Assembly (NCBI RefSeq): GCF_041296385.1
Contig: NW_027183504.1
Location: 248,001 to 312,000 of the forward strand
DNA length: 64,000 nt
Reading direction: 5' to 3'
DNA from: Aphelocoma coerulescens
Taxonomy: Eukaryota; Chordata; Aves; Passeriformes; Corvidae
In this document: piece by piece, positions 39,025-50,397 of the stretch
Position numbering within the stretch: position 1 is the first letter of the stretch
How the letters are laid out: the number at the start of each line of letters is the position of its first letter
Position numbers and translations under genes: made by a program
The notes under the pieces: model-generated
Told to the model about the DNA's origin: nothing
Seen by the model: the letters and a program-made list of their open reading frames with translations, nothing else
Database searches by the model: none

Positions 39025-40828
39025 GCTGAGAGCTACTAGACAAGAACAAGCTCATCAAATTATGGCCACTATTGATGTCAAGGACATGTTTTTTATGGTC
39101 CCCTCGCAGGAACAAGATCAGGAGCGTTTTGCTTTCACGGGGGAGGGCCAGCAATATACTTTCACTCGCCTCCCACAAGGATTCAAACACTCACCCACTC
39201 TAGCACATCATGCACTAGCACAAGAATTGTCACTCATTCCTCCTGCACCAGGAGTAAGAGTATACCAATACATTGATGGCATTTTGGTGGCAGGAGATGA
39301 GATTACACCTGTACAAACAACACAAACAAACATCATTAAACATCTAGAATCCCCGGGCTTACGTATTCCTCCTGAAAAAGTACAACTCCCTTCCCTAGAA
39401 GTAAAATTCTTGGGAATCTGGTGGAAAGGAGGAATGGTGTGTATTGCCCCAGACACCCTCAGCCACCTAGACCAAATTGAAACCCCAGAGACTAAAAAAG
39501 ACCTGCAGCATGCTTTAGGCCTGCTAATTTTTTGGAGGAAACACATTCCTGACTTTTCAATAATTGCAAGGCCCCTGTATGATTTGCTAGGAAAAAAAGC
39601 AAAGTGGGATTGGACTCCCTTGCACGATGAGGCCCTACAACTCCTAATTTTTGAAGCTAACACATACCAATCCCTAGGTCCTATACATCCCACTGATCCA
39701 GTACACATGGAATGGCGATTTGCAAGCTCTGGACTGTCTATACATTTATGGCAGAAAGGACCCGATGGTCCTACCAGACCCATAGGCTTTTACTCACGCA
39801 GTTTTAAAGATGCAGAAAAACGATATTCTACCTGGGAAAAAAGTTTATTCGTGGTCAGCACTGCTTTTCAGGAAGCAGAGAAAACTACCCACAAACAACC
39901 CCTGATTTTAAGGGAACCTTTTCAAGTCATCAAGTCAGTTTTGGCAGGAATCCCACCCCCTGACGGGGTGGCCCAACGTGCCTCTGTTTGCAAACGGTAT
40001 GCTCAAATGGAACATTATTGCACCATTTTTCAAGTAACAGAAGGAGCTCGCAAAAATCTTCCTCTACAAGATGAGGTAACCCTAAATAGCACCACTGACT
40101 TTTCACCTTCTATGATCCAAGTTGCTCCCCCGTACTCAGAACGATTGCAGAATGTGTGGTTTACGGATGCATCAGCAAAGCGAGAAGGTAAGGTTTGGAA
40201 ATGTGGTGCTGTAGCCTTACAAATAAATACAGGCAAGCAAATTGTAACAGAAGGGGAAGGTAGTGCACAAGTGGGAGAACTGGCAGCAGTCTGGAGTGTA
40301 TTTAACCATGCATCTGAAACCTCAGACTCTGTATATGTTTACACTGATTCTTTTGCTGTGTTCAAAGGGTGTACTGAATGGCTCCCCTTCTGGGACAAAA
40401 AGGACTGGGAAGTAAACAGGGTCCCTGCTTGGCAAAAGGAAAAATGGCAAGAAATTCTTGCTGTAGCAAAAAAGGGGAATTTTTTAGTTGGCTGGGTAGC
40501 CTCTCATCAAGAAAAGGAAACCCCAACTAGCCACTGGAATCACAAAGTAGATGAGAGGGCCAGATTAGCCCCACTAAGTAGAAAACCTCCAAGAGAAAAC
40601 TGGGATCCATTATTAGAATGGTTGCACTTAAAGCGACAGCACACCGGGGCACAAGACCTATACAAGGAAGCAGCAAGCAGAGGATGGCCGGGGACTCGGG
40701 AAATGTGCCGTACCTGCAGATCTTCATGCGAGCAGTGCCGGACCCGATCAGAGCGTCACCCTTTAGAACAACCCCCCTCACATATCAGAGACAGGAAAGG
40801 GACTGTGGGACACATGGCAAGTAGATGA
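38957..40828 (+). CDS. pol: RT palm, RNase H, integrase zinc domain (copy 4)
   Basis: Tyr-Ile-Asp-Gly at 39269-39280; protein identical to copy 1. Confidence 0.85.
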   Translation, partial: QETIGGLTQNTGPLTAAVPNIAELRATRQEQAHQIMATIDVKDMFFMVPSQEQDQERFAFTGEGQQYTFTRLPQGFKHSPTLAHHALAQELSLIPPAPGVRVYQYIDGILVAGDEITPVQTTQTNIIKHLESPGLRIPPEKVQLPSLEVKFLGIWWKGGMVCIAPDTLSHLDQIETPETKKDLQHALGLLIFWRKHIPDFSIIARPLYDLLGKKAKWDWTPLHDEALQLLIFEANTYQSLGPIHPTDPVHMEWRFASSGLSIHLWQKGPDGPTRPIGFYSRSFKDAEKRYSTWEKSLFVVSTAFQEAEKTTHKQPLILREPFQVIKSVLAGIPPPDGVAQRASVCKRYAQMEHYCTIFQVTEGARKNLPLQDEVTLNSTTDFSPSMIQVAPPYSERLQNVWFTDASAKREGKVWKCGAVALQINTGKQIVTEGEGSAQVGELAAVWSVFNHASETSDSVYVYTDSFAVFKGCTEWLPFWDKKDWEVNRVPAWQKEKWQEILAVAKKGNFLVGWVASHQEKETPTSHWNHKVDERARLAPLSRKPPRENWDPLLEWLHLKRQHTGAQDLYKEAASRGWPGTREMCRTCRSSCEQCRTRSERHPLEQPPSHIRDRKGTVGHMASR

Positions 40829-41450
40829 TATTGGACCTTTTGGAAAGTCTGAGGGCAAACAACACGTGTCGGTAGAAGTCAGGTCAGGACTAGTCCAAGC
40901 AGGAGCCTTCTCTCGGGCAACTAGTGCAAACACATTAGAAGCCCTTAAAATGTGGTTCAGTTTCTTTCCAAAACCTGTACCTATCCAATCCGACAACGGG
41001 GCACATTTCACAGCGACCATCGTCCAAAAATGGGCCAAAGAAGAAGGGATCCAGTGGATATTTCACACACCCCATTATCCACAAGCAAATGGCATCGTCG
41101 AGAGAACAAATGGCCTGCTTAAGCGATTTCTGAAACCTCAACATTCTAATTGGACTGAACGACTACGGGATGCTGTGAAAACAGTACATGAGCAATGGGG
41201 AGTAAATGGATGTCCCAGACTCACAGCTTTTTATCTGCAGCCTCCCTCCTTGATACCAGCAACATCTAAACCTACAGGTAATCAAAAACCCGCACGCTTC
41301 CCAGGACAGCCTGTATGGGTGGAACTGCCTACCGCAGGAGCTGTACCCATGGTACTCACTACTCCTTTGAACATGCATACCTGGAAAGCAAACGATGCTT
41401 ATGGCAAAGAACACAAAATAAGCTCTCGCTGGCTTATTCCTACATTTTAA
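40767..41450 (+). CDS. pol: Integrase core segment (copy 4)
   Basis: D,D-35-E intact; Arg in place of Trp at unit position 7059, shared with copy 3. Confidence 0.8.
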   Translation, partial: NNPPHISETGKGLWDTWQVDDIGPFGKSEGKQHVSVEVRSGLVQAGAFSRATSANTLEALKMWFSFFPKPVPIQSDNGAHFTATIVQKWAKEEGIQWIFHTPHYPQANGIVERTNGLLKRFLKPQHSNWTERLRDAVKTVHEQWGVNGCPRLTAFYLQPPSLIPATSKPTGNQKPARFPGQPVWVELPTAGAVPMVLTTPLNMHTWKANDAYGKEHKISSRWLIPTF

Positions 41451-41560
41451 TATTAGCCCTGAAAGGGGCTGGACAGACTTTTTCTTGTCTTTCACAGGTA
41501 ACTGAACAACAGGAGAAAAAAATATTCAGGACTGTGCATGAAAAACCTCAGATACGAACT

Positions 41561-43441
41561 ATGCTTCGGTTTACTGGTAATTGGGATTGTAACATGTTAG
41601 CTCTATTTTTATGCTTATTTACCTTGTGCATGTGCTCAGCAGAGCTAGCTAGCAGAGCTAGATCAAAGGAAGCTTGCCTGGAAATTAGGAAAAGGGTTTG
41701 CAAAAATATGGAATCCTACTGATCAAGGTGTATGTGTAACATTACCTGATTCTGCTGAACCAGGATTGCCATCTTACATAGTACCCTTGAATTTATCTTT
41801 TGTCCTCAATATGACTAGTGTGGCAGCTCCATTGCCTCTACCTGAACAGTGGACAAGTAAGAAAAATGGAGCCCAAGTTGAGTGCAGAGGTACCCCTATA
41901 GTACATAACCTTTACCAAACATATGACCCACCTTCTGATGCACCTCATGAAGGACAGTTGCACCAGAAATATTGTAGAACTAGGCGTCCAAAGGTAAATA
42001 GAACCATCTTATCTCAAATTGAATCCCCTCACCCAGCCATCAAATTAGATAAAAGTAAATTCAGCCCTGAGACAATAACCTTTGAGGAATATAATGCTAA
42101 ACAGCCCTGCCTTGTTTACCCATGGGATCCACGGTTTGACCCACTCTACACACCAGATGTAGATGAAGGCAAATATAGCACAGTTTTTAACCCTTCCTGC
42201 TGTGGTCAACTTCCGAACATAACGAATAGAACCCCAATCGACTGACAACATTTAATGTGGGCATGGTCTGTACAAACAGTTCTTAAAGGTAAATTTAGAG
42301 ACTAAAAAAGACTACAAAAGAAGATAGTCCTCTAGTCAATTGCTCAAAGGTGATAACATGCAAAGAAGGACCAGGAGATCCTCCAGAAACATGGTTTTCA
42401 CTTAGAATTCGAACATTAGGAACTGATGTGTGTACTTGTTGGGGATACCTCTCAAGAGGCTGGAGAAATCAAGATGAGTCCTGTAACTCCTCCTACAAAT
42501 ACCTTCTCAACCCATGTGGAGTTCCTTTTACCCACTACCCAGTCCGTGGGACTCCAATCAATACTAAGCCAGAAATCACCATCCTTGATTTTGCAGATGC
42601 AACTAAGTGGAAAACTGCAAAATATATAGCCCCTCTTGGAATGGCTTGGGGATGCTCTGATGAGATATTTTATTCACATTTGTCATTAGAACAACATGCT
42701 GGACTTAGGTGTGGAATTGGAATTCCCTCCCTTTGCCCCAGACGTATTTTTACTTTCACCAAAGTGTCTAAAGAACGTCACTGTCGTAGTGTTCCCTCTT
42801 CAAAGGCAACACAAAGAGCAGAATGGGCAATTCAAGGAGTTGACATTCCAGATTACTATACCACTGGAGAAAAAGTATCTCTATTTCTGGAAAATTTCTT
42901 TACTCCCTATGTTACCTTTAAAAGACACCAGTTCGTATTAGAAGATATTACCTGGCAATTAAGTATATGAAGCAATTGGACACAAGATGCATTTGGAGAA
43001 TTATACACCCAAGTCCAGCAAAATACTAAAATGACCCTGCAAAATAGATTAGCTTTAGATATGGTATTGTTAAAAGAACAAGGAGTTTGTGGGATGTTCA
43101 ATAGAACAGAAACTGAGGGTTGTATTACAATTCATAATGCCTCTAGCTCCGCTGAGGAGGCATGAGCTAAGATGAGAGAAATAAGTAATCATACTAGAAA
43201 TTTGTTTCATGCAATGCAACCGCGAGAAGTATTTGATAGTTCATGGGTCACTACCATCCTAAAGTATTTTGGGCTCACAGGGTGGGGAAAATGGTTAGCA
43301 CAACTTGGAATAACAATTGCTACTGGAATTGCATTGCTAATCGTTGGTATTGGCCGGGTTAAATGCATGATACAACACTTACTCCTTTCCTTCTCCCCCT
43401 CTGTACGCTGTATTCAAATCACCACCACCGAAGAAGGCTGA
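41561..43441 (+). pseudogene. env: env, multiply broken (copy 4)
   Basis: Carries the copy 4/5 set of changes (Leu to Pro twice, Lys to Arg, Ala to Gly) plus a private Val to Ile. Frameshifts and both TGA stops retained. Confidence 0.65.
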
Positions 43442-43873
43442 CCCTTGCCTCTCCCCCCCCCCCCACCACCACCACCACTGCCTGCTGCGAGACACTCTGA
43501 GGCCTCCTGGAGCCGACGCCGCCCGCCTGAGGAGAACCCCCCGAACCTGCAGCCCTGGAGCGGAACCACGAGTGAGTTGTGGAACCCCTCCCCTGCTGCT
43601 GCGTGCCGTGCTGAGAGCACCGGGAGTGGGCCAAGGCTCGGCTGCAGCGACCGGGCACCGCGCCTGCAACTCGGAGGACGGGCGGCCGCCTTGCAGCCAA
43701 ACTGCTCCCAAGATCAGAGGAGGCAGATAAGACGCTTCCAACTGCTTCGCTCCCCCCACCCCATCTCGGCGGCACTAAAGGTAGCACAGTGAGCTGCTGC
43801 TCAGACGGACCTTCCCTTCTCTTTTTTTTTTTTTTTTCTTTTTCCTTTTTTGTAATTGGGAGACATTGCCAGC

Positions 43874-44130
43874 ATGGGCGCAGAGTTTCAGCACCAAAAG
43901 ACCCCGTACTACAGGTATGGACTTGCTTTTTAACAAAAAAAGGCATAAAATACGACCAACAGGCTTTAACACCCTTAAGCACATGGTGTAAGAGCCACAG
44001 ACTAGACGGCTCCGAGGGGACTGCCCTGGGCTTGGAAAGGTTGAAGCAGGCTGGTAAAATTAGAATCGAAGTGGCTCCCACAGGAGATGAGACAGCTATT
44101 AATGTGCTAAAGCCTTGGAGGCTCCTTTAA
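43874..44130 (+). pseudogene. gag: Class II Gag matrix fragment (copy 4)
   Basis: Same fragment. The T16 tract (one T more) brings an upstream GTG-started frame into phase with the matrix frame, but no ATG is gained. Confidence 0.5.
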
Positions 44131-44651
44131 AAAGGAGAATAATGCAAGGATGACGGTGGGAACACGGCGGGCGCCGCCCACTGAGGCCGGCAGCGAGGAG
44201 AGGGCGCCGGGAGAGGCAGCGGGAGGCGTGGCCGCAGCACCGGGCGCGCAAGAGAGCACCGCGGCCGAGCAGCCTTTCCGCCAACTGCACATCCTGGTCC
44301 CTCTCGCCCTGGGAAATGCGTGTGGGGGCTGGGGCCAGGGGGGCTCCGTCCCTCTCAGCCCTGGGGTGACTGCCCCGAGTATCTCCCGCCATGACTTGGA
44401 CAGAGATCCCCCCAGTCCCGATCGTTCCCCGACAGGAGAGGCCTGAAGACACCACAGGACCCCCCAGGATGCAGAGGGACGGAGACAGCCCCGGGCCATG
44501 CGTGCTCCTCACCCCAGCTGAGGCCGGGGGGGCTCCGGCCTCCTCTCCCACGGGGAAGGCGGGGGCTTTGGGATTTGTTTGCATCGCAAGCCACTCGCTG
44601 GGAGAGCAAAGATCACTCAAGGCATTTGATGTGATTTTTGCCAATTTTATT

Positions 44652-45025
44652 TTGTTTTACCGTGTTTTACCTGGCATTAGCTGATTTTACCTGGTATTAC
44701 CTGATTTTACCGTGTTTTACCTGTATTAGATAATATTAGATGGTATTAGCTGGTATTACCGTGTTTTACCTGGTATTACCGTGTTTTACCTGGTATTACC
44801 TGGTATTACCTGATTTTACCTTTGGTGGGCTTCGGGTGGTGTCCGAACTCTTCCGATTTTGTCCCTCGTTGCCCCGGCGCTGCTGGGGCCCTGCCTTTGC
44901 CGAGCCGGGGTTGCTGTCCCTCGTTGCCCCGGTAGTTGCCCGTCCCTGCCTTTGCCGAGCTGGGGTGCGGTCCCTCGTTGCCGCGGTAGTTGCCCGTCCC
45001 TGCCTTTGCCGAGCCGGGGTTGCTG
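44652..45025. repeat. 10-bp minisatellite and 55-bp repeat triplet (copy 4)
   Basis: Decamers at 44652-44821 and triplet at 44862-45025; minus-strand ORF at 44796-45128. Confidence 0.8.
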
Positions 45026-45275
45026 GCGCTCCCACTGCCATCTGGAGGGGCCGGCGCAGGTACCTGAGAAAAGTGGCAGAGAGAAAAGGCGCATTGGCGG
45101 CGAGAAGCGGCGCAGCGAACCATCCCATCTCCCTCCCAGCCACCCCTTCCCACCCGCCCCGGCCTGGGGCTCCAGGGCCGCGGCGCTGAGGGCCGGGCCG
45201 CTCCCAGAGCTCCGGCCTCGGGGCTTCCGCTCCTCTCCGCCCGCTCCGCTCCGCTGCTGCCGCCTCCACGCCGGG

Positions 45276-45457
45276 ACTGCAAGTGAAGCCCCGCCACCGC
45301 CGCCGCCTTATATAGGCAGCCTAAGCCCCGCCCCCCCGGGCGGCAGCCAATGGGAATCGAGCGCCAAGGTTCCTCATTGTGAGGAAACAATGAGGGGCGG
45401 GGCCAGAACGTAGCGGAGCGATCTGATTGGTCGAGAGGCAGCGGGTCAATGACATCA
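45276..45457 (-). promoter_or_regulatory. Minus-strand promoter (copy 4)
   Basis: All boxes as in copy 1; the single nearby substitution (45147) lies downstream of the presumed start site. Confidence 0.55.
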
Positions 45458-46495
45458 CACCCCGGGCATTACCAAAGCTTAGCAAAAATGAAACCCTATA
45501 AAATAGAAAAATTACATTTAAAACGCCACTGGAGTGTGGCATTCAGCAGCGGCCGCTCTTTATTGGGGCCAGCTGCACCAGGGGATTTCTCCTCTGAAAT
45601 ATCCTGTGTGCCGAGCGCTCCAAAGCTCCTGTTCACACGCTGTGCTTTGCATCCTTTTGCATTGCTATCATTCGATTCAACGCTGCCCTTAACTCCCCGC
45701 TGGACGCTGCAAAGAGCGGTCTCAGAGCTGCTGAGCCACTACTAGCAGGCATCCTGTGACCATGCCTGGCAGTGCTGGCCGCAAATTTTCTGTGGAAACA
45801 GAGCGTCCTGCAGCTGTATCCAACGCGCCTGCACAGCCATCACAAAAACGCTCGCCCAAGACAGACACGCTATCAGAAGCGGCCGATCCATGCTTAAGCA
45901 TCATGCCTGGAAATAGCAGCTGGCCAGGAAGTCCTAATGTCGCCGCTGCCCTTTGTGACAACTCTGCGGCGCAGGCGGCGGGGCCACGACGTCTCCGGGC
46001 GACGACACTGCCCCAGAGGCAGGGGGCTCGGGGACGGCCAGTGCCAGCACCGCACCGAGCCCGCTGATTGCTCCACAGGCCGCGGCCTCTGTGACACGCG
46101 GGGACAGCGCCTGGCTCGCAGCGCAGGGAGGCAGGGCCGGCATCAGGGCGGGCTGGGGGAGGGGGCGGCGTTGAAGCCCCACTTGGGCTGCCTTTGGCTG
46201 CCATTGCGGCTCAGGCCGGCCTTAGGGCTGGCCCTGCCCTTAGGGCTAACGGTGGCCTTGAGCTTGGAGCCTGCCTTGGGCTAGGGAGTGCACCTGGGGC
46301 ACTGGCCTTAACTCCATGAATGGTTGGCCTTAGGGCAGCAGTTGGGGCTGAGTTTGGGAGTTAGAGCTAAAGGCGGCATTGGAGTATGGGCTGGGGCTGG
46401 GCTCAAAGCTGGATTTAGGGCTTCAGCTGGGATTGGTGTTGGGCTTGATCTTAAGAGTTGCAGTTGGGGCTGGCTTTGGCCTTCGAGCTCACCGT

Positions 46496-47069
46496 TGTTA
46501 TAAACGAAGCTGAGACTTTTTTTAAAAAAGAAAAGCCAGCTCGTTTGTTTATTCATTAACAACTGAGAGCGAGAACCCAGGATAAGCCCAGGCTCCGCAC
46601 GACAAGCCAGAGTAAAGCAGCACACAAAAAGGACAGTGTGACCCACTGGGTGCAACCTTGGACCCCAAGTTCCGCAGGAGCTCCCCGGATAAAGTCCCAG
46701 GTCCGTTCTTATGCCCTCTGTCCGTTCACAATTGGTGGATTTTGGATTCTTCTTCTGATTGGCTCGCTTCCAGGGGTTCTATTGGTCTTTATCAAGATGC
46801 ATTTTTGTCCAATCATTTCCCGAGGGTGTCGAATGATTGGCTAAGCGGTCCAAGATGTTGACATCACCTGCATGAGGTCATTTTCTAGTCCATCACGTCA
46901 TCACATCCCCAATTGCGTCTCCACCTAGTGCTCACACTCCGATATTACACCCAGACAGTCTCGCAATATCCTCCGTTAACATGCCCATGTATCCAACTAT
47001 CAACTCCCCTCTTTTCTATCTCCTCCAAACAGTAAAAATCAACACCCTGAAACCAATTCATTTATTACA
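46496..47069 (-). mobile_element. Solo LTR, antisense (copy 5)
   Basis: As in copy 1 except T to C at 46723, shared with copy 6. Confidence 0.8.
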
Positions 47070-48225
47070 CCGTTGCATTTGGTTTAGGGCTGAGCATTTA
47101 GCAAGGGGCTGGAATTAGGAGAGGCCTCGGCGTTAGGGCTGGGTTTTACATTACAGCTACCATTGGCGTGAAGGCTAAATGTGGCGTTTGCCTTCAGCCT
47201 GGCCTTGGTATTGGCTCTGGGGCTGCACGGGTCTGCCACTGGCATGGGATGAAATCCAGGACTGTGAGCGTGTCTAAACATGGAGTGAGACTGAGATCAG
47301 AATGGGCGTGCGCTTTGGGACCGAGCGCACGCCCAGCGGAAAAGAGAAGACGTCACTGCGGGATGTCCCTGGCATCGTCCCCGCCCTGCTCAGGCACCAC
47401 CAAACCTGGCGGCAGCTGCCTTGGCCAAGATGCAGGTGCTCCCAGCTCTGGCTGCTCCCGCTTCCGGCTGCTCCCAGCCCCCCTCCAGCTCTGCTGGAGC
47501 CCCTTTAGGCACTGCAAGGGTGATTGGCCCCAAACTGGGCCCTACTTTTACTGTCAAATAAAATACATCAATTTTTTGGCATCGACATTTAATCTCGTTT
47601 GGTTTTAATCTCATATCTGGCAATATTTTGAACCTTCGAAGTTCTTTCTGGTTTATGCTCAGAGACTTCGCCTGCTTTGCCTTTCTGGGTCTGAACCGGA
47701 TCGTAACACTTTATTGGCATAGTCGGCAGGATCCCCGTAAAATGAGAGTGTTGTTTCCAAAAAATGCATTAATTGCTAATTCTTATGATTGGATCATTTT
47801 AGGAAAATAAAACAACGTACCTTTCTACATTTCCTAACACCTCTCTACCTTTCTTACTCTGTCTTACTCTTTTGTTTGTTTGTTTGTTTGCTTGTGTGTT
47901 TGCACATGCACCTGAGCTAAAACGGTGCTCCCGAGGCCCAGGGTCTGGGAAATTGGCACTCCTGTAGGTAAAAGACCTGGGAGTTTGGAAAGTAATTTTG
48001 AGACTTGTAACTTTGGTAAACACTAGGTGCTCTCGAGGTGTAAGGAGTAGGACCTCAGAAACCATTTTGTAAGGGGTGTCCCTCAAGAGAGACTACTCCA
48101 GTGTTTGTAACTTTCTTTGGTTTGGCAGAAGAGGAACCTTCCCAGAGTGCAGGGGTGAGACTTTTGTAAATTTACTTTACGCTGGGCATCCTCTAGGAAT
48201 GATCACTCCGACATTTGTAAGTAAC

Positions 48226-49798
48226 ATGGGACATCATACACAAGCTTTGTTTACTTTGTTGGATGAATTTGGTGCCAGGCCATCTCCTCCAGGGACGGAC
48301 TGGGCACAAAACTATTGGTATAATATCCAAGCACTCGTTGATCGAGTCTCTGTCCTGCGCACAGGAGCGAGACTCAAAAAAGGTAAAGCGCAACCAGTGG
48401 TATGTTCTGTCTTAGCTGCTGCTGTGCTAGCTGCAGTAGGACACAGAGAGCACCAGCAGAAAGCTGATACGGAAGTTACTGCTTCATTACAGCATTTGGT
48501 TAAAGCATTGCAATTTCAGCTGGAGCTAACACCCACCTCCTCCAGGAAGAGATAAGGAATGAAAAGGCTACTGTCTGTGTGCTCCGAGAGGAGCTGTTTG
48601 CAAGATCAGCAAATGAGGGAAAAAAGGAGTCAGAGCTGGAACTATCTAAAGAAGCGTACCCCCTCTCGGACTTAGAATCCTTGCGTAATCACTCAGAAAA
48701 GCCCTCAGCCTCGCTCCGTCCCTTCATTAAAACAGAATACACCCATGAGGCTTCAGACGACGACACACCTGACATAACCACAAAAGAAATCCCATCTACA
48801 GCTACTGAATTGGCCAAACTAAAGGAAGGGTATAGCCAAAGTCCCAAAGAATCTGAAACTGAATGTGTTTGGAGACTCTCTCTCACACGGGCTGACCAAA
48901 TTCTGTTCTCAGAAAAAGAGGCAGAAGGGTACTGGAGGGGCAGGAGTCTTCCTTACCACAGGAGATAACCGTGCTCCTTGGTCCCTCCCCAGAGAGCTGC
49001 TGATTGGGCTGGCAGACTCAGTCCTTCAGAAAGAGGAGATCCCCTGGCTATAGTAAGGAATGTCAATCAGACTGTAGAAAGTGTACAGAAAGCGGCTCGT
49101 TTACAAATGATGCATGATAGGAAATTAACACCACGAGGTGAATCTCCAGTGATGGTGCCTGTGGATCCTGAGAGAATGATACCTCTTATCAGAGGCCTCC
49201 CTGAAGCTGTCAAACCCATAGGCATGCAGCTAAAAGGACAAATAGAAAGTCTCCCAATTGCAGAAAGAGCTGTAGCCACCTTGGAGGCAGCAGCTATTTC
49301 CCTCAGTCTTAAGCGGGCAAAAGGGAAGGTTTGGACCTGGGGGGGAAGGTGGCACAAGAATTAATTAATTACGGGAGAAAATATGGCCCAATTCCTTCAA
49401 ATACAACTGATTCTAGATCAATTCGGCGCACAGAGTGCAAAACCCTGTCCCCAGCAAAACTCCAAAAGGTAAGGTTCTCCCCTGGGCTGGGTAGACAAAC
49501 AAATACAGGGGAAGAACGCAAGGAGAAAAGAAATGCCCTGTGGATTGCGGGCTTACAAAAGGGAGTCCCAAGGACCCTAATGGATGGCCAGCCCACTAAT
49601 AAATTAGAACTATTCATCCAAGAGTGGCCAGCAAAAGAGGAACCATTAAAAGCTGTCCCTGCTACAGCCCCTCCCCTGGAGGAACCACAAGAAAGGGAAG
49701 GTGACAGAAAACCCTTATCTTTGCAGAAGGTAAGCCAGGGGGCGAAGGGTGGATTCACATCAGGCGCCTTTCTAACAATTCCAGAGGAGACCCGTTAA
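48226..49798 (+). pseudogene. gag: gag, frameshifted (copy 5)
   Basis: Val to Phe near the end of the matrix segment and a silent change in capsid, both shared with copy 6. Confidence 0.65.
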
Positions 49799-50397
49799 TA
49801 ACCTGTCCTACTGGTCCCCACAAAGCCCCGGTAACTTTTTTAGTAGATACTGGTGCTCAGGTGTCTGCCCTTAAAATTGAAGATGCCTCCTCACGTGGAA
49901 TCACTCCCTCACGTAAGAGTATACGTGTCACAGATGTTTTTGAGAATAGCCAAGCCCAGATGACAGCAAAGGTAAGACGCTGGTTACCGGCAGAAGAGAA
50001 AGCAGTTGACACCCTAATGATTACAGGTGAATTTCCTACAAATTCACTGGGTCTGGACCTCCTAAAGGGAAGGCCTTGGACCAATGAAGAAGGAAAAATA
50101 GGGACTTTGGGGCAGGAAACCTCCCATTTGTGTTTGTTAAGTTCTGCTCCTGCTCTTCCCCCCTCCCTAGTAACCAATGTCAAACCTTACCCCTTGCCTT
50201 TAGGAGCCAGAGAAGGAATCACACCAATTATTGCACATTTGAAAGAAAAAGGAATAGTGATTGCAACACATTCCCCTTACAATGCTCCTGTGTGGCCAGT
50301 CCGCAAGCCTAATGGCAACTGGAGACTGACAGGAGACTATCGGCGGCTTAACTCAAAATACAGGGCCTCTCACTGCTGCAGTCCCAAACATTGCTGA
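49705..50397 (+). CDS. pro: Protease and N-terminal reverse transcriptase segment (copy 5)
   Basis: Asp-Thr-Gly-Ala at 49846-49857; identical to copy 1. Confidence 0.75.
   Translation, partial: QKTLIFAEGKPGGEGWIHIRRLSNNSRGDPLITCPTGPHKAPVTFLVDTGAQVSALKIEDASSRGITPSRKSIRVTDVFENSQAQMTAKVRRWLPAEEKAVDTLMITGEFPTNSLGLDLLKGRPWTNEEGKIGTLGQETSHLCLLSSAPALPPSLVTNVKPYPLPLGAREGITPIIAHLKEKGIVIATHSPYNAPVWPVRKPNGNWRLTGDYRRLNSKYRASHCCSPKHC

Larger units (their letters stand above)
35907..43441 (+). mobile_element. Defective endogenous retrovirus (copy 4)
   Basis: Primer-binding site at 36342-36359. G to T at 36397 in the leader removes a TGA and opens a spurious 60-codon frame. Confidence 0.9.
34108..45480. 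repeat. Tandem unit, copy 4
   Basis: 11373 bp. Shares T at unit position 490 and C at 7059 with copy 3, and T at 2290 and the 3' env and leader variants with copy 5 (Pro at about 7999 and 9111, Gly at about 9200, AGCCC and G in the second leader). Private: Val to Ile at about 8474 and C to T at 11036 (45147). C12 with four ACC; T16. Confidence 0.97.

Noticed and set aside
43789..44130. Longer matrix frame in copy 4 as a restored gene
   Set aside because: It arises from one extra T in the poly-T tract and starts at a GTG inside the presumed leader; the true ATG is still out of frame.
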